This document shows, piece by piece, positions 6,338 to 15,317 of a stretch of 64,000 nucleotides of DNA. The stretch is from Haloterrigena sp. H1. Its GTDB lineage: Archaea > Halobacteriota > Halobacteria > Halobacteriales > Natrialbaceae. Under the pieces are notes generated by a model. It was not told the origin of the DNA, did not search any database, and saw nothing but the letters and a program-made list of their open reading frames with translations. A program made the position numbers and the translations under genes. Position 1 is the stretch's first letter. Each line of letters begins with the position of its first letter. Location: NCBI RefSeq assembly GCF_005938085.1, contig NZ_SMZK01000001.1, positions 248,001 to 312,000 on the forward strand. Direction: 5' to 3'.

Positions 6338-8491
6338 TCAGAGATCTGCGTCGCGCAGTTCGATGTCCGCCACGAGTTCGTAGGGGTGGGCATCCTTCCG
6401 GATGCCGTCCAGCAGGGTAAATGCCTGCCCGGGCTCTAAGAAGTGTTCCGTGACGACGCGACCCAGCGGCGTGGGTTCGAAGCCGTCGATGAACTCGTAC
6501 TGCAACAGTTTACCGATGGCGTGTTTCGTCGGCACGTCGCCGAGCATGCGGTCGTTAAGCGCTTTCGCGGCCTTGCCGCCGACGGTAACGTTCGCCAGCG
6601 TCTCCTCGACGGCGGCGGCCTCGTCGTAGTGGGTCATCACCGACTCCATTTCGCCCTTGAGGAGTTTGAAGGCGACTTCGTCCTCGGACATCTCCATCGA
6701 GTTGTGATAGGCACAGTCGGGCTCAACGAGGACGTACACCGTCCCCTTGTCGTGGTAGTCGGGTCGCCCCGCGCGGCCGAGCATCTGGTGGAACTCCTGG
6801 ACGGAGAGCCACTCGATGCCCATCGCCAGCGAGTCGAAGATCACCTGCGAGGCTGGGAAGTCGACCCCCGCTGCGAGTGCAGCGGTCGTGACGACCGCGG
6901 AGAGTTCCTGCTCGCCGAACTTGCGTTCGACCTCCTTGCGGCGCTTGTAATCTAAGCCGGCGTGATAGGGTGCAGCGGAATACTCGAGTTTCCGCGAAAT
7001 CTCGTGACAGCGTCGCCGCGAGTTGGTGAAGATGATCGTCTGCCCGCGATACCCCTTCGAGGATTCGGTGTCGAACGCGCGTTTGACGAGCTTGTTCTCG
7101 ACGCGGACTTTCTCCTGACCGTCCGCGAAGGTGACGTGGCGCTCGATGGGGACTGGGCGCTCCTCGAACTCGATGAGCTTCGACTCGAGTGCGCCCGCGA
7201 GCTGGTCGGGGTTGCCGACGGTCGCCGAGAGGTAGATCCACTGTGCACCGCCGTAGTCGTCGTGGCGCTTGGCGCGTTGCTCACAGGTGTACTTGAGCCG
7301 CGAGATGAGGCCGTCCAGCCGGTGGCCCCGGTCCTCTTCTTTGAGGGTGTGGACCTCGTCGATGACGACGGTCCCGATGTCGCCCATGTCCTTGCCCGTC
7401 CGCAGGGCGTGGTCGATCCCCTCGTAGGTGCCGACGATGACGTCGGCGTTGGGATCGAACTGGTTGCCGTTGTCGGCGATCCGGCTCGCACCCACGCGGA
7501 TGGAGACGTCGACGAGGTGGCCGTACTCGTCCTGAAAGTCCTCGTACTTCTGATTGGCCAGGGCCACCAGCGGCACGAGAAAGAGCATCGTGCCCTTATT
7601 GTTCAAGACGCGGTTGATGCCGGCCATCTCCCCGACGAGGGTCTTCCCGGTCGCCGTCGCGGAGACGACCATCTGGTCGTCGCCGTCGAACAGTCCATGG
7701 TCGACGGCAAGGCTCTGGACCGGCAACAGGGTCTCGAACCGATCCTCGAGCAAGCCCTGCAGCCCCGGGTGCAGGTTCAGCGAGTCGATCCGGACGGGGT
7801 CGACCTCGTCGGTCGTCGCCGAAATCGTATCGAACTTCGTCAGATCGGGATCGAGTTGGCCCTTGAGCAGGTTGACGATCCGTTCTAGGTCCTGGACCTC
7901 GAGCATGAGGTCCTCGAGGCGCTCTTTGGCTGCGCCGGTGACCGCGCCACTGCCCGAAAAGGACAGCTGGCGCTCGAGTTCCTGACGGGCACAGTCCCGG
8001 CAGATCCAGTCGTTGTCGTCTTTGACCGCGGTGTCGGTGGTGATCGGCGAGTACTGGCCCGCGGAGGCACAGTAACGGCAGGTCCGGACGGTCTTGGCCT
8101 TGTCCTCGAGCTGATAGCCTGCGAGCATTTCGGTGAGTTCGCGCCGTCCCTCGGGCGAGGTTTGCTCGGAGATGCGGATGCGTTTGGCTCGACGGGCGAG
8201 TTCGACGAACTCGTCGGGCTGGCGGGGCTCTTCGCTCGAGCCGTCTTTGAGTCGGAACTTCGCGGGGCGGGGGCCGGCGGAGGTTTCCGAGAGTCCGAGT
8301 TTCGCTCTGAACAGCCGTTTGCCGTCACGTTCGACGACGATCAGGTAGTCGTCGCCGGTTTCGTGACAGAAGATCGTATCGACCTGCTGGACCTGCTTCG
8401 ACACGGTCGCGAGTAGGGCGTGGCGGTATTTCAGCGGTTCGGACTGGCTCGACTCCGCTGACCTCGCCTGTAGCCGATGTATATGACCCAC
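6338..8491 (-). CDS. DEAD/DEAH-box SF2 helicase with N-terminal DUF5814 domain
   Basis: 717 aa, a Ski2/Hel308-like superfamily 2 helicase with a haloarchaea-specific N-terminal domain (DUF5814). Residues 1-170 include a four-cysteine zinc site (C138, C141, C164, C167). The helicase core has motif I ATATGKT at 278-284, DEVH at 378-381, SAT at 422-424 and motif VI QMLGRAGRPDY near residue 585. DNA or RNA unwinding in repair or processing is inferred. The start at 8491 is a GTG. A TTATAT box lies about 24 nt upstream on the minus strand, which supports it. Divergent from the Htr gene, with which it shares a 69-bp intergenic region. Confidence 0.93.
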   Translation of the reverse strand: MGHIHRLQARSAESSQSEPLKYRHALLATVSKQVQQVDTIFCHETGDDYLIVVERDGKRLFRAKLGLSETSAGPRPAKFRLKDGSSEEPRQPDEFVELARRAKRIRISEQTSPEGRRELTEMLAGYQLEDKAKTVRTCRYCASAGQYSPITTDTAVKDDNDWICRDCARQELERQLSFSGSGAVTGAAKERLEDLMLEVQDLERIVNLLKGQLDPDLTKFDTISATTDEVDPVRIDSLNLHPGLQGLLEDRFETLLPVQSLAVDHGLFDGDDQMVVSATATGKTLVGEMAGINRVLNNKGTMLFLVPLVALANQKYEDFQDEYGHLVDVSIRVGASRIADNGNQFDPNADVIVGTYEGIDHALRTGKDMGDIGTVVIDEVHTLKEEDRGHRLDGLISRLKYTCEQRAKRHDDYGGAQWIYLSATVGNPDQLAGALESKLIEFEERPVPIERHVTFADGQEKVRVENKLVKRAFDTESSKGYRGQTIIFTNSRRRCHEISRKLEYSAAPYHAGLDYKRRKEVERKFGEQELSAVVTTAALAAGVDFPASQVIFDSLAMGIEWLSVQEFHQMLGRAGRPDYHDKGTVYVLVEPDCAYHNSMEMSEDEVAFKLLKGEMESVMTHYDEAAAVEETLANVTVGGKAAKALNDRMLGDVPTKHAIGKLLQYEFIDGFEPTPLGRVVTEHFLEPGQAFTLLDGIRKDAHPYELVADIELRDADL

Positions 8492-8560
8492 GAGTGATCT
8501 ATAGCCCTACATATAACTCTTAGCGAGTTACATACCGGGTGCGTCGAGTCCCATCACCAT

Positions 8561-10978
8561 ATGGGCTTGAATCCGTGGGAGCACATCCCAGTCGTTCGCC
8601 GCCGCTATGCGCTTCGGTTTCTCGCCGCACTCGCCGTTATTCTCCTTATCGTGGGGGCGTTCGGCGGCACTATCTATGCACAGACTGGCGACGAACTCGA
8701 GTCGAACGTCGAATCACAGCTCGTCACCGGTGCCGAAACGGACGCAAACCGGATCGACATCTGGTTTCGGTCGACCGAACGGTATCTAGGATCACTCCCC
8801 CGCTCGTCGGCGTTTCGTAGCGACGATCGAGTGACGATCAGTGATTCCTTACACCGGATGAACGATCGTACCGCGTTCGAAGGGGCCTACTACGTCGATG
8901 CCGAGACGGGTGCCGTCCACGCGAACGCGGGTACGAACGCGGTCATCACCGACGACGGCCGCGTCAGTGCCACTGCCGACGACCGGCTCGCGCCTGCGAT
9001 AGAAGACGATTCGCAGGTGGTCTTCTCCGAGGCGTTCGAAACCGAGGCGGGCCGGCCGGCGATGCTCGCCGTCAGCGAGGTCCCCGGCGACTCCGACCAC
9101 GTCGTCGTCGGCCTTGTCGACCTCGAGTCGCTGTCCAGGTATATGATTGGGTCCGACGAAACCGACGACGTGATCGTCGCCGACCGCTCCGGAACGGTCG
9201 TCATCGCCGAAAACCGATCGCGACTGCTGGAACCCGACGCGGTCGATCCCGACACCATTGCGGACGGAACGGGAACGACGTCGATCGATTCCGGGTCAGA
9301 AGACGGCGAGACCGTCGTCGGCTACGCGCCCCTCGAGCACGACGGCTGGACGTTGACGACCCGCGTGCCGGCGTCTGAAGCGTACGCGCTCCAGTCGACG
9401 ATCTCGAACTGGCTGCTCGCGATGTTGGCCGTGACGTTCGGGGGGATGCTCGTCCTCGGTGCGACGGTCGGCCGGACCACCGCCCGCTCGCTGCGCGATC
9501 TCTCGGCGCGGGCTGCTGCCATCGAGGACGGAAACTTAGACGAGCCGGTCGAGTCGACTCGGGCGGACGAACTCGGCGACCTGCACCGCTCGATCGATCA
9601 GATGCGTCAGTCACTGCGCGACCGGCTCGAGGAGGCCGAGGCCGCCCGAGCCGAGGCCGAACGGGAACGCACGGAATCCGAGCGCTTCTCCCGGCAACTC
9701 GAGCGGACGGCCGACGAGTACGGCAAGACGATGCGTGCCTGTGCCGACGGCGACCTCACGCGGCGACTCGATCTCGACGCCGGCAGCGAGGCGATGTCGA
9801 CGGTTGCAGCTGCGTTCAACGACATGATGGACGACCTCGAGGCGACGGTGGCTGCGACACGGGCCTTCGCCGACGCGGTCGACGATGCCGCCGAATCGAC
9901 GGCTGACGGCGTCGTGGAGGTCCGGTCGGCCTCTGAACAGGTGACGACCTCAGTACAGGGGATCGCCGACGGCGCGGACCGCCAGAGCGAACACCTCGCG
10001 ATGATCAGCGACGAGGTCGACGAACTTTCGACGACCACCCAGCAGATCGCCGCGACCTCCTCGCAGGTCGCGACACTGGCCGAGCAGACTGCGACGACAA
10101 GTGCGGACGCCCGCGAATCGGCCCGCCGGGCGATCGACGGCATGAACGCCATCGAAGCCGAGGCAAACGACGCCGTCGCGGAAGTCGCCCGACTCGAGGA
10201 GGAGATCGCGGCGATCGACGACCTCCTCGAGTTCATCGCCGACGTCACCAAGGAAACGAACATGCTCGCGCTCAACGCCAGCATCGAGGCCGCACGCTCG
10301 AGCTCTGACGACGCCCAGTTCACCGCGGTCGCAGACCAGGTCAAGTCCCTCGCCGAGGACACCCAAGAGGCTGCGACCGACATCGAACAGCGCCTCGGGC
10401 GAGTCAGCGAACAGACCGAACAGGTTGCGACCGTCGTCAAAGAGACCGACGCGCGGATCGCCGACCACCGCAACGCGATCGAGACGACGGTCGCCTCGCT
10501 CGAGGAGATCTCGTCGTTCGCCGCGGAGACGAGCGAGGGCGTCCAGGAGATCTCCGCGGCGACCCAACAGCAGGCCGGCGCGACACAGGGGATCGTGACC
10601 ATGACCGACGACGTCACGGCGATCAGCGAGGAGACCAGCGCCGAAGCGGAGACGGTCGCCGCGGCCGCCGAAGAGCAGACCTCCTCGCTCGTCGAGGTCT
10701 CACACACTGCCACGTCGCTGTCCGAGCAGGCACGAGAACTGTCCGACGCGCTGTCGTCGTTCGAGGTCTCGGCCGAGCCGGTCGAGACGCCGCTCGAGGC
10801 GACATCGGGTGACACCGACCGCGAACTGCCGACCGCTGCCGACTACATCGTCGAATCGGACGGACAGAACGACTCGCTGACGGCCGACGACGAAACTCTC
10901 GAGGCCGAAGCGGTGGCCGACGACGCGGGTGAAGCGCAATCGTCGGCTCGAGAGTTCGACTGGACGAGCGCGCAGTAG
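8561..10978 (+). CDS. Methyl-accepting (Htr-type) signal transducer
   Basis: 805 aa membrane chemoreceptor. TM1 at about 18-40 is followed by an extracellular sensor domain (about 45-280, probably dCache-like), TM2 at about 285-304, and a HAMP domain (about 305-355) with a second HAMP-like segment to about 440. A long coiled-coil MA signalling domain has its hairpin tip at about 567-580 (NMLALNASIEAAR). The C-terminal tail is acidic. The protein should signal to CheA/CheW and be methylated on glutamates of the coiled coil. No che gene is in the window and the ligand is unknown. ATG at 8561; the gene ends in TAG. Confidence 0.95.
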   Translation: MGLNPWEHIPVVRRRYALRFLAALAVILLIVGAFGGTIYAQTGDELESNVESQLVTGAETDANRIDIWFRSTERYLGSLPRSSAFRSDDRVTISDSLHRMNDRTAFEGAYYVDAETGAVHANAGTNAVITDDGRVSATADDRLAPAIEDDSQVVFSEAFETEAGRPAMLAVSEVPGDSDHVVVGLVDLESLSRYMIGSDETDDVIVADRSGTVVIAENRSRLLEPDAVDPDTIADGTGTTSIDSGSEDGETVVGYAPLEHDGWTLTTRVPASEAYALQSTISNWLLAMLAVTFGGMLVLGATVGRTTARSLRDLSARAAAIEDGNLDEPVESTRADELGDLHRSIDQMRQSLRDRLEEAEAARAEAERERTESERFSRQLERTADEYGKTMRACADGDLTRRLDLDAGSEAMSTVAAAFNDMMDDLEATVAATRAFADAVDDAAESTADGVVEVRSASEQVTTSVQGIADGADRQSEHLAMISDEVDELSTTTQQIAATSSQVATLAEQTATTSADARESARRAIDGMNAIEAEANDAVAEVARLEEEIAAIDDLLEFIADVTKETNMLALNASIEAARSSSDDAQFTAVADQVKSLAEDTQEAATDIEQRLGRVSEQTEQVATVVKETDARIADHRNAIETTVASLEEISSFAAETSEGVQEISAATQQQAGATQGIVTMTDDVTAISEETSAEAETVAAAAEEQTSSLVEVSHTATSLSEQARELSDALSSFEVSAEPVETPLEATSGDTDRELPTAADYIVESDGQNDSLTADDETLEAEAVADDAGEAQSSAREFDWTSAQ

Positions 10979-11033
10979 TCGTCGCCATCGGCGCCGAGAC
11001 GCGAAACGCGATCACGTGTTTGCGTGTCCCCTC

Positions 11034-11115
11034 ATACGGTCTGCTGTCCCGATGTCCCGGTGGGACCGCAGGACGGCTTGCGGGTGCACCGAAACTGACG
11101 TACAGTAGCCCGTCT
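11034..11115. repeat. Palindromic element, family 1, copy b
   Basis: 82 bp, ATACGGTCTGCTGTCCCGAT at the left and ...TACAGTAGCCCGTCT at the right. It fills the gap between the convergent Htr and cupin genes. Its last base, T at 11115, is the complement of the final A of the cupin stop codon TGA (11115-11117, minus strand). Confidence 0.8.
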
Positions 11116-11480
11116 CACTCGAGCAACTCGATCTCGTCGTCGCCGTGGGGTACCGCACAGATGAACGCGCCCGGCTCGTCGCCGTCGTTGCGGTACCAGT
11201 GGACCGTCCCGGCAGGAATGAAAAGCGAGTCACCGGCCTCGACCTCGTAGGTTTCCTCACCAATGCCGACCGTGTACGCGCCCGCGAGGACGTACTGTTC
11301 GTGTTCGACCTCGTTGGTGTGTTTCGGCACTTCGCCGCCGGCTTCGAGGACGAACCGCCGGATCGCGAAGTTCGGTGCGCCGTGGCCGTCGTTGAGCAAG
11401 ACGCCTTTCTCGAGGCCATCAGCGGCGTCGACCGGTTCGTACTCGATCTCGTCGCTCCGTCGCAGGACTGGCTCGGTCAT
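11115..11480 (-). CDS. Cupin-domain protein
   Basis: 121 aa, a single conserved beta-barrel (cupin_2). Motif 1 is around GGEVPKHTNEVEHEQYVLAG, with probable metal ligands H and E. Motif 2 is GDSLFIPAGTVHWYRN. Small cupins of this type may be metal-dependent isomerases or dioxygenases, or simply sugar binders; the substrate cannot be told. The open frame extends upstream, but the ATG at 11480 gives the normal family length. The TGA stop overlaps the end of a family 1 palindrome. A 40-aa membrane peptide gene lies just upstream on the same strand. Confidence 0.88.
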   Translation of the reverse strand: MTEPVLRRSDEIEYEPVDAADGLEKGVLLNDGHGAPNFAIRRFVLEAGGEVPKHTNEVEHEQYVLAGAYTVGIGEETYEVEAGDSLFIPAGTVHWYRNDGDEPGAFICAVPHGDDEIELLE

Positions 11481-11539
11481 ACCTCGAGTCGGTGCCGGAG
11501 CCACAAAATCGTCCGGGTCGGCCGCTGGCTGCGCGCTCG

Positions 11540-11662
11540 CTACAGCAGCCGTCGCAGCCTTGCAAGGAGATACCACAGGCCGCCAACGATGCCACACAAG
11601 AAGACGAGATTGAACAACAGAACGGCGTATTCGGTGGGGCCCATCGTCGTCAGGATCGTCAT
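11540..11662 (-). CDS. Predicted 40-aa single-pass membrane peptide
   Basis: A short minus-strand frame from ATG (11660-11662) to TAG (11540-11542) encodes 40 aa. A polar start (MTILTTMGPTEY) is followed by one strong hydrophobic helix (AVLLFNLVFLCGIVGGLWYL) and an arginine-rich end (RLRRLL), giving a positive-inside C-terminus. The composition (one clean helix, charged tail) is far from a random GC-rich frame. It lies 59 nt upstream of the cupin gene on the same strand and could be co-transcribed with it. An internal ATG at residue 7 is an alternative start. No family recognised. Confidence 0.5.
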   Translation of the reverse strand: MTILTTMGPTEYAVLLFNLVFLCGIVGGLWYLLARLRRLL

Positions 11663-11807
11663 AGAGGACCTGTCGCTGGACGTACCTATTATCGTGTCGC
11701 TGCACTAACCGCTAGACACGGTCGTGGTGTGTCGTCACCGACGACGGCGCTGTCGCTCAAGGGTGTAAAATACTGCAGTCAAGAGTCGATACCGTACGAA
11801 TTCCGCC

Positions 11808-12002
11808 TTACAGGCGCTCGACGTTCGTCGCGCGCGGGCCCTTAGGGGCCTGCTCGATGTCGAACTCGAGCTCCTGACCTTCTTCTAGGTCCGGGCCGCC
11901 GATGTCTTCCATGTGGAAGAAAACGTCGTCGTCCGCGTCCTCAGTCTCGATGAATCCGTAGCCGCCAGTGTCGTTGAAGAAATCAACGGTTCCTTTCGCC
12001 AT
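11808..12002 (-). CDS. cspA: Cold-shock domain protein
   Basis: 64 aa, a single cold-shock (OB-fold) domain binding single-stranded nucleic acid as an RNA chaperone. RNP1 appears as GGYGFIE and RNP2 as DVFFHM, with the family start MAKGTVDFFN. Length is exactly that of a stand-alone CspA. A TTTATC box lies about 30 nt upstream of the ATG on the minus strand, so expression is monocistronic and probably leaderless or nearly so. Confidence 0.96.
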   Translation of the reverse strand: MAKGTVDFFNDTGGYGFIETEDADDDVFFHMEDIGGPDLEEGQELEFDIEQAPKGPRATNVERL

Positions 12003-12029
12003 TGCTTCTAAAGAGAACGGCTGGGGACT

Positions 12030-12038
12030 GATAAACCC
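12030..12038 (-). promoter_or_regulatory. TATA-like box of the cold-shock gene
   Basis: The minus strand reads GGGTTTATC, ending about 28 nt before the ATG at 12002, the normal spacing for a haloarchaeal promoter. Confidence 0.5.
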
Positions 12039-12114
12039 TCCGACTCGAATCGAACCGAGAAGACGGGTGGGAGAGCCCCTCTCGAGCGTCTATTCGGCGA
12101 TTCTGCCGAGTGAG

Positions 12115-12333
12115 TCAGACGTTCTCACCGTCCTCGAGTCGCTGGATCGAAATCGAGACGAAATACACCAGCATGAAGACGAAGAACCCGCCCGTGAGCC
12201 CGACGAGTCCAACGGTGTCGACGCCGTCGGGATCGATGATGGCAACTGCTATCAGCCCGATGACGAAAATCGCGATGATGAAGGCCCCGACGCCGTAGTA
12301 GAAGCCGAGATCAGACTCGAGATACTCTCGCAT
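12115..12333 (-). CDS. Small two-helix membrane protein
   Basis: 72 aa from the ATG at 12333 (MREYLESDLGFYYG); a GTG or other start up to 12360 would give 81 aa. Two hydrophobic helices (about 12-32 and 42-62) are joined by a DPDGVDTVG loop, and the tail is acidic. The protein resembles many small haloarchaeal membrane proteins of unknown role. Expression is probably independent of the carbonic anhydrase gene that lies upstream on the same strand. Confidence 0.65.
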   Translation of the reverse strand: MREYLESDLGFYYGVGAFIIAIFVIGLIAVAIIDPDGVDTVGLVGLTGGFFVFMLVYFVSISIQRLEDGENV

Positions 12334-12426
12334 GTAGCGTCGTTTCACCGCGACCAGCAAAACGGTACCGACGCTCGACCGGGTGCGACGCCGGCGTGTA
12401 GCGTCGTCGTCCGCTGTGATGCCTGC

Positions 12427-13128
12427 TTACGCGAGCAGGCGACGAACCGCGTCGGCGTAGTCGTCGGGGACCTGTTCGGCGATCGCGTCCGGGTCCGTCT
12501 CGCCGTCGTAGTTGACGAGATACGTCCGGCCGCCGTCGTCGCCGTAGATTCCCTGGAAGTCGTAGACGAAGCCGTAGACGGCGACGTCGTCGGCGACGTC
12601 CGCGGCCTCGCGTAAGAACTGGACTTGCGTGTCGACGTTGTACTCGACGAGCTGGTTGATGACCGTCTCGTCGTCCGCGCCGGTGTCGACCTGGCCGCTC
12701 TCGAGAGCCTCTTCGACGACTGGCACGAGCAGGTCGACCCACTTGTCGACGCCCTGCGGGCCGGGCATGTCACCGCCGGTTGCCACGTTGTAGGCGGCGG
12801 TGACGGCACCGCAGCCGGTGTGGCCGACGACGGCTGCGACCTCGGTGTCGGCGTGTGCGATCGGGTACAGCAGTCCGCCGTTGACGATCTGGTCGCCGTC
12901 GACCTCGTCCCAGACCTGGTTGCCGATGTTACTGGGTGTAAAGACCGTGCCGGGCTCGTTGGCGTCCCACATCCCGACCTGTGGCACGCGCGAGTCCGAA
13001 CAGCAAATCGAGACGACGTCAGGCTGTTGGCCGTCCTGTACGTCGGCGAAGTGGTCGTCGGCGAGGCCGGCAACGTGGCGCTGGTTCCCGGCGAGCAACT
13101 CCTCGAGGACGTCTTGTTCCGTGCCCAT
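12427..13128 (-). CDS. Beta-class carbonic anhydrase
   Basis: 233 aa. It interconverts CO2 and bicarbonate. The zinc ligands of the beta class are visible: C43 and D45 in CSDSR (43-47), then H103 and C106 in GHTGCGAV. The ATG at 13128 is chosen because MGTEQDVLEELLAGN begins the family's N-terminal helix; an ATG at 13155 would add nine unlikely residues. The sequence is strongly acidic, as expected for a cytoplasmic haloarchaeal enzyme. No bicarbonate transporter is adjacent. Confidence 0.94.
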   Translation of the reverse strand: MGTEQDVLEELLAGNQRHVAGLADDHFADVQDGQQPDVVSICCSDSRVPQVGMWDANEPGTVFTPSNIGNQVWDEVDGDQIVNGGLLYPIAHADTEVAAVVGHTGCGAVTAAYNVATGGDMPGPQGVDKWVDLLVPVVEEALESGQVDTGADDETVINQLVEYNVDTQVQFLREAADVADDVAVYGFVYDFQGIYGDDGGRTYLVNYDGETDPDAIAEQVPDDYADAVRRLLA

Positions 13129-13263
13129 ATGAGACACAGGCGCAATGCCAGTCAAAACGGTTACGTTCCATTCCGATTCTGTCTTCAGATATCGACCGAC
13201 ACGCCGCAGACACCGGTCGCACTCGTAACGCGACCGGCCCTCATGGGCCCGTGTCCGAGACTA

Positions 13264-14058
13264 TCAGTCCGTCAGCCCGTAGCCGGTCTTGAACAGGTAC
13301 ACGTCGATTCCGACGACGACCACGGTAAGCACAGTCAGTACAGCGAGCGACACAAGCGGCATGATCCCCTCGTAGCTGGCCGGTGCAACCTGCACCAGAT
13401 CCGAGTAGCCGAGGAAGCCATAGCGGACGCTGTCGACCATCAACACCATCGGGTTCAACAACGAGACCTGCTGCCAGATCCCCGGCAGCGTCTCGAGGGA
13501 ATAGAACACCGCGCCGAAGAAGACCAGCGGGCGGATGATGAACTGGTTCATGACGGTCAGATCGTCGAAGTCCCGTGCGACCAGCCCGCCGATGATCCCG
13601 AAGCCGGCAAACAGCGCCGTGATGACGACCAGCGTGACGAGCAGGTAGAGCGGGTGCTCGATCGAGATTGCCGTGAACGCGCGGCCGACCGCGGCGATGA
13701 TCAGGCCGACGATGATCCCCCGCACCGCGCTGGCGCCGACGTAGGCGAGGACCATTTCGCCGTAGGACAGCGGCGAGGTCAGCGTCTCGTGGATGTACTC
13801 GTTCCAGCGGCCATGAAAGATCGAGAACGAGGCGTTCTCGAAGGCGTTTGAGATTGCGCCCAGTACAATCAGCCCAGGCACAATAAAGACGATGTAGTCG
13901 AAGCCCGCAATCTCGTTGATCCGGTTGCCAAGGATCACGCCGAAGACGGCAAAGTAGAGCACGTTCGTGATCGCCGGCGGCATGAACGTGTTCTTGGGCC
14001 GGCGGACGAACCGCAACACCTCGCGCCGGAAGAGCGCACGAAAGCCGATCGAGAACAT
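13264..14058 (-). CDS. ABC-2 type transporter permease
   Basis: 264 aa integral membrane protein with six predicted helices and the ABC-2 family signature region (FSIFHGRWNEYIHETLTSPL, then LVARDFDDLTVMNQFIIRPL). These permeases usually export drugs, lipids or polysaccharides. Its ATG overlaps the stop of the upstream ATPase by one base (TGATG), so the two are translationally coupled and should form one transporter (ATPase at 14058-15077). Substrate unknown. Confidence 0.92.
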   Translation of the reverse strand: MFSIGFRALFRREVLRFVRRPKNTFMPPAITNVLYFAVFGVILGNRINEIAGFDYIVFIVPGLIVLGAISNAFENASFSIFHGRWNEYIHETLTSPLSYGEMVLAYVGASAVRGIIVGLIIAAVGRAFTAISIEHPLYLLVTLVVITALFAGFGIIGGLVARDFDDLTVMNQFIIRPLVFFGAVFYSLETLPGIWQQVSLLNPMVLMVDSVRYGFLGYSDLVQVAPASYEGIMPLVSLAVLTVLTVVVVGIDVYLFKTGYGLTD

Positions 14059-15077
14059 CAGGCGACCCCCTCCTGTTCTCGCTTCGGCGGGGTGTCCGTT
14101 TCGTCCGTTTCGGTCTCGTCACCGCCGCTCGCGCTCTCGGCCGTCGACCGGGTCACGGAGCGGTCCTCGCGCTCGGTCAGGTCGACGAAAATCTCCTCGA
14201 GCGAGGTCCGAGTGATCTCGAGGTCGGCGATCTCGTAGCCTCGCGCTTCGAGGTCGTTGAGCAAGCGCGGGGCGATCGAGCCGCCGTCGTCGACACGGAC
14301 CTCGAGTCGATCCCCGGCAATCGTCGTGTCGTGTGCGTAGGGGCCGAGTTCGGGTGCACTGGCTGGCGCAGATTCGAGTCCGACAGCGATCGTGTCGGTC
14401 CCACGCCCTTTCAGTTCGTCCGGAGTCGCGACGGTCACTTTCCGACCCTCGTTCATGATCGCGACACGATCACAGAGGCGTTCGGCCTCCTCGATGTAGT
14501 GGGTGGTCAGGAGAATCGTCGTCCCCTCCTCGTTGAGTTCGGTCACCAACTCCCAGAGGTCGTGGCGCAACTGGACGTCGACGCCGGCAGTCGGCTCGTC
14601 CAAGATCAAGAGGTCGGGGTCGGTGACGAGGGCTCGAGCGAGCAACAGGCGGCGTTTCATCCCGCCGGAGAGCCAGTCGAAGCGTTCGTTGCGCTTGTCG
14701 TAGATCCCGACGCGTTTGAGCACTTCGTCGGCCCGGTCGGCGGCCTCATCCTCGGGAACGCCGTGGTAGCCGGCTTTGTGCATCAGCACTTCCTTGATCG
14801 GGAAGAAGCGATCGACGTTGAACTCCTGGGGCGCCACCCCGATCGCGTCCCTGGCCTGCTGGTAGTCGTCCTCGACGTCGTAGCCGAAGACGCGTGCTTC
14901 GCCGCCGGTCTTGCGAACCAGTCCGACCAGCGTGTTGATGAAGGTCGTCTTCCCCGCTCCGTTGGGGCCGAGCAGGCCGAAGAACTCGCCTTCCTCGACG
15001 GTCAGCGACAGTTCTTGGAGGGCGCGTAGCTCACCATATTCCTTGACGAGATCGACGGTCTCGATGGCCGGTGGCAT
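14058..15077 (-). CDS. ABC transporter ATP-binding protein
   Basis: 339 aa. One nucleotide-binding domain has Walker A GPNGAGKT (37-44), signature LSGGMKRRL and Walker B DLLILDEPT, followed by the H-loop (LTTHY). It is the DrrA/CcmA-like subtype with a C-terminal extension of about 110 residues typical of ABC-2 exporters. The ATG at 15077 (MPPAIETVDLVKEYG) fits the family start better than the upstream one at 15125. It drives the permease encoded immediately downstream. The last 30 residues are a low-complexity acidic tail. Confidence 0.93.
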   Translation of the reverse strand: MPPAIETVDLVKEYGELRALQELSLTVEEGEFFGLLGPNGAGKTTFINTLVGLVRKTGGEARVFGYDVEDDYQQARDAIGVAPQEFNVDRFFPIKEVLMHKAGYHGVPEDEAADRADEVLKRVGIYDKRNERFDWLSGGMKRRLLLARALVTDPDLLILDEPTAGVDVQLRHDLWELVTELNEEGTTILLTTHYIEEAERLCDRVAIMNEGRKVTVATPDELKGRGTDTIAVGLESAPASAPELGPYAHDTTIAGDRLEVRVDDGGSIAPRLLNDLEARGYEIADLEITRTSLEEIFVDLTEREDRSVTRSTAESASGGDETETDETDTPPKREQEGVA

Positions 15078-15235
15078 CGATACAGGGTCAGCCCCGGCTA
15101 CGGTTAAACCGTTTGTTCGCAGCATTCCCCGTTGTAACCGGTGTGTTGCCGACTATCACGCGATCGGCTACAGGGCCGGAGGCCCGATCACGTCTCGAGC
15201 CCGGTCAGTAGGCAACCGGTCGTGCGACCAGTCTC

Positions 15236-15317
15236 ATACGGACTCCTGTGCGTCAGTTCCGATGCACCCGCGACCAGTCCTGCGGTCCAACCGGGACATC
15301 GGGACAGCCGACCGTAT
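15236..15317. repeat. Palindromic element, family 1, copy c
   Basis: 82 bp from ATACGGACTCCTGTGCGTCA to GGACAGCCGACCGTAT. Its last base (15317) is the complement of the final A of the TGA stop codon of the site-2 protease gene (15317-15319, minus strand). It separates that gene from the ABC transporter operon. Confidence 0.85.
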
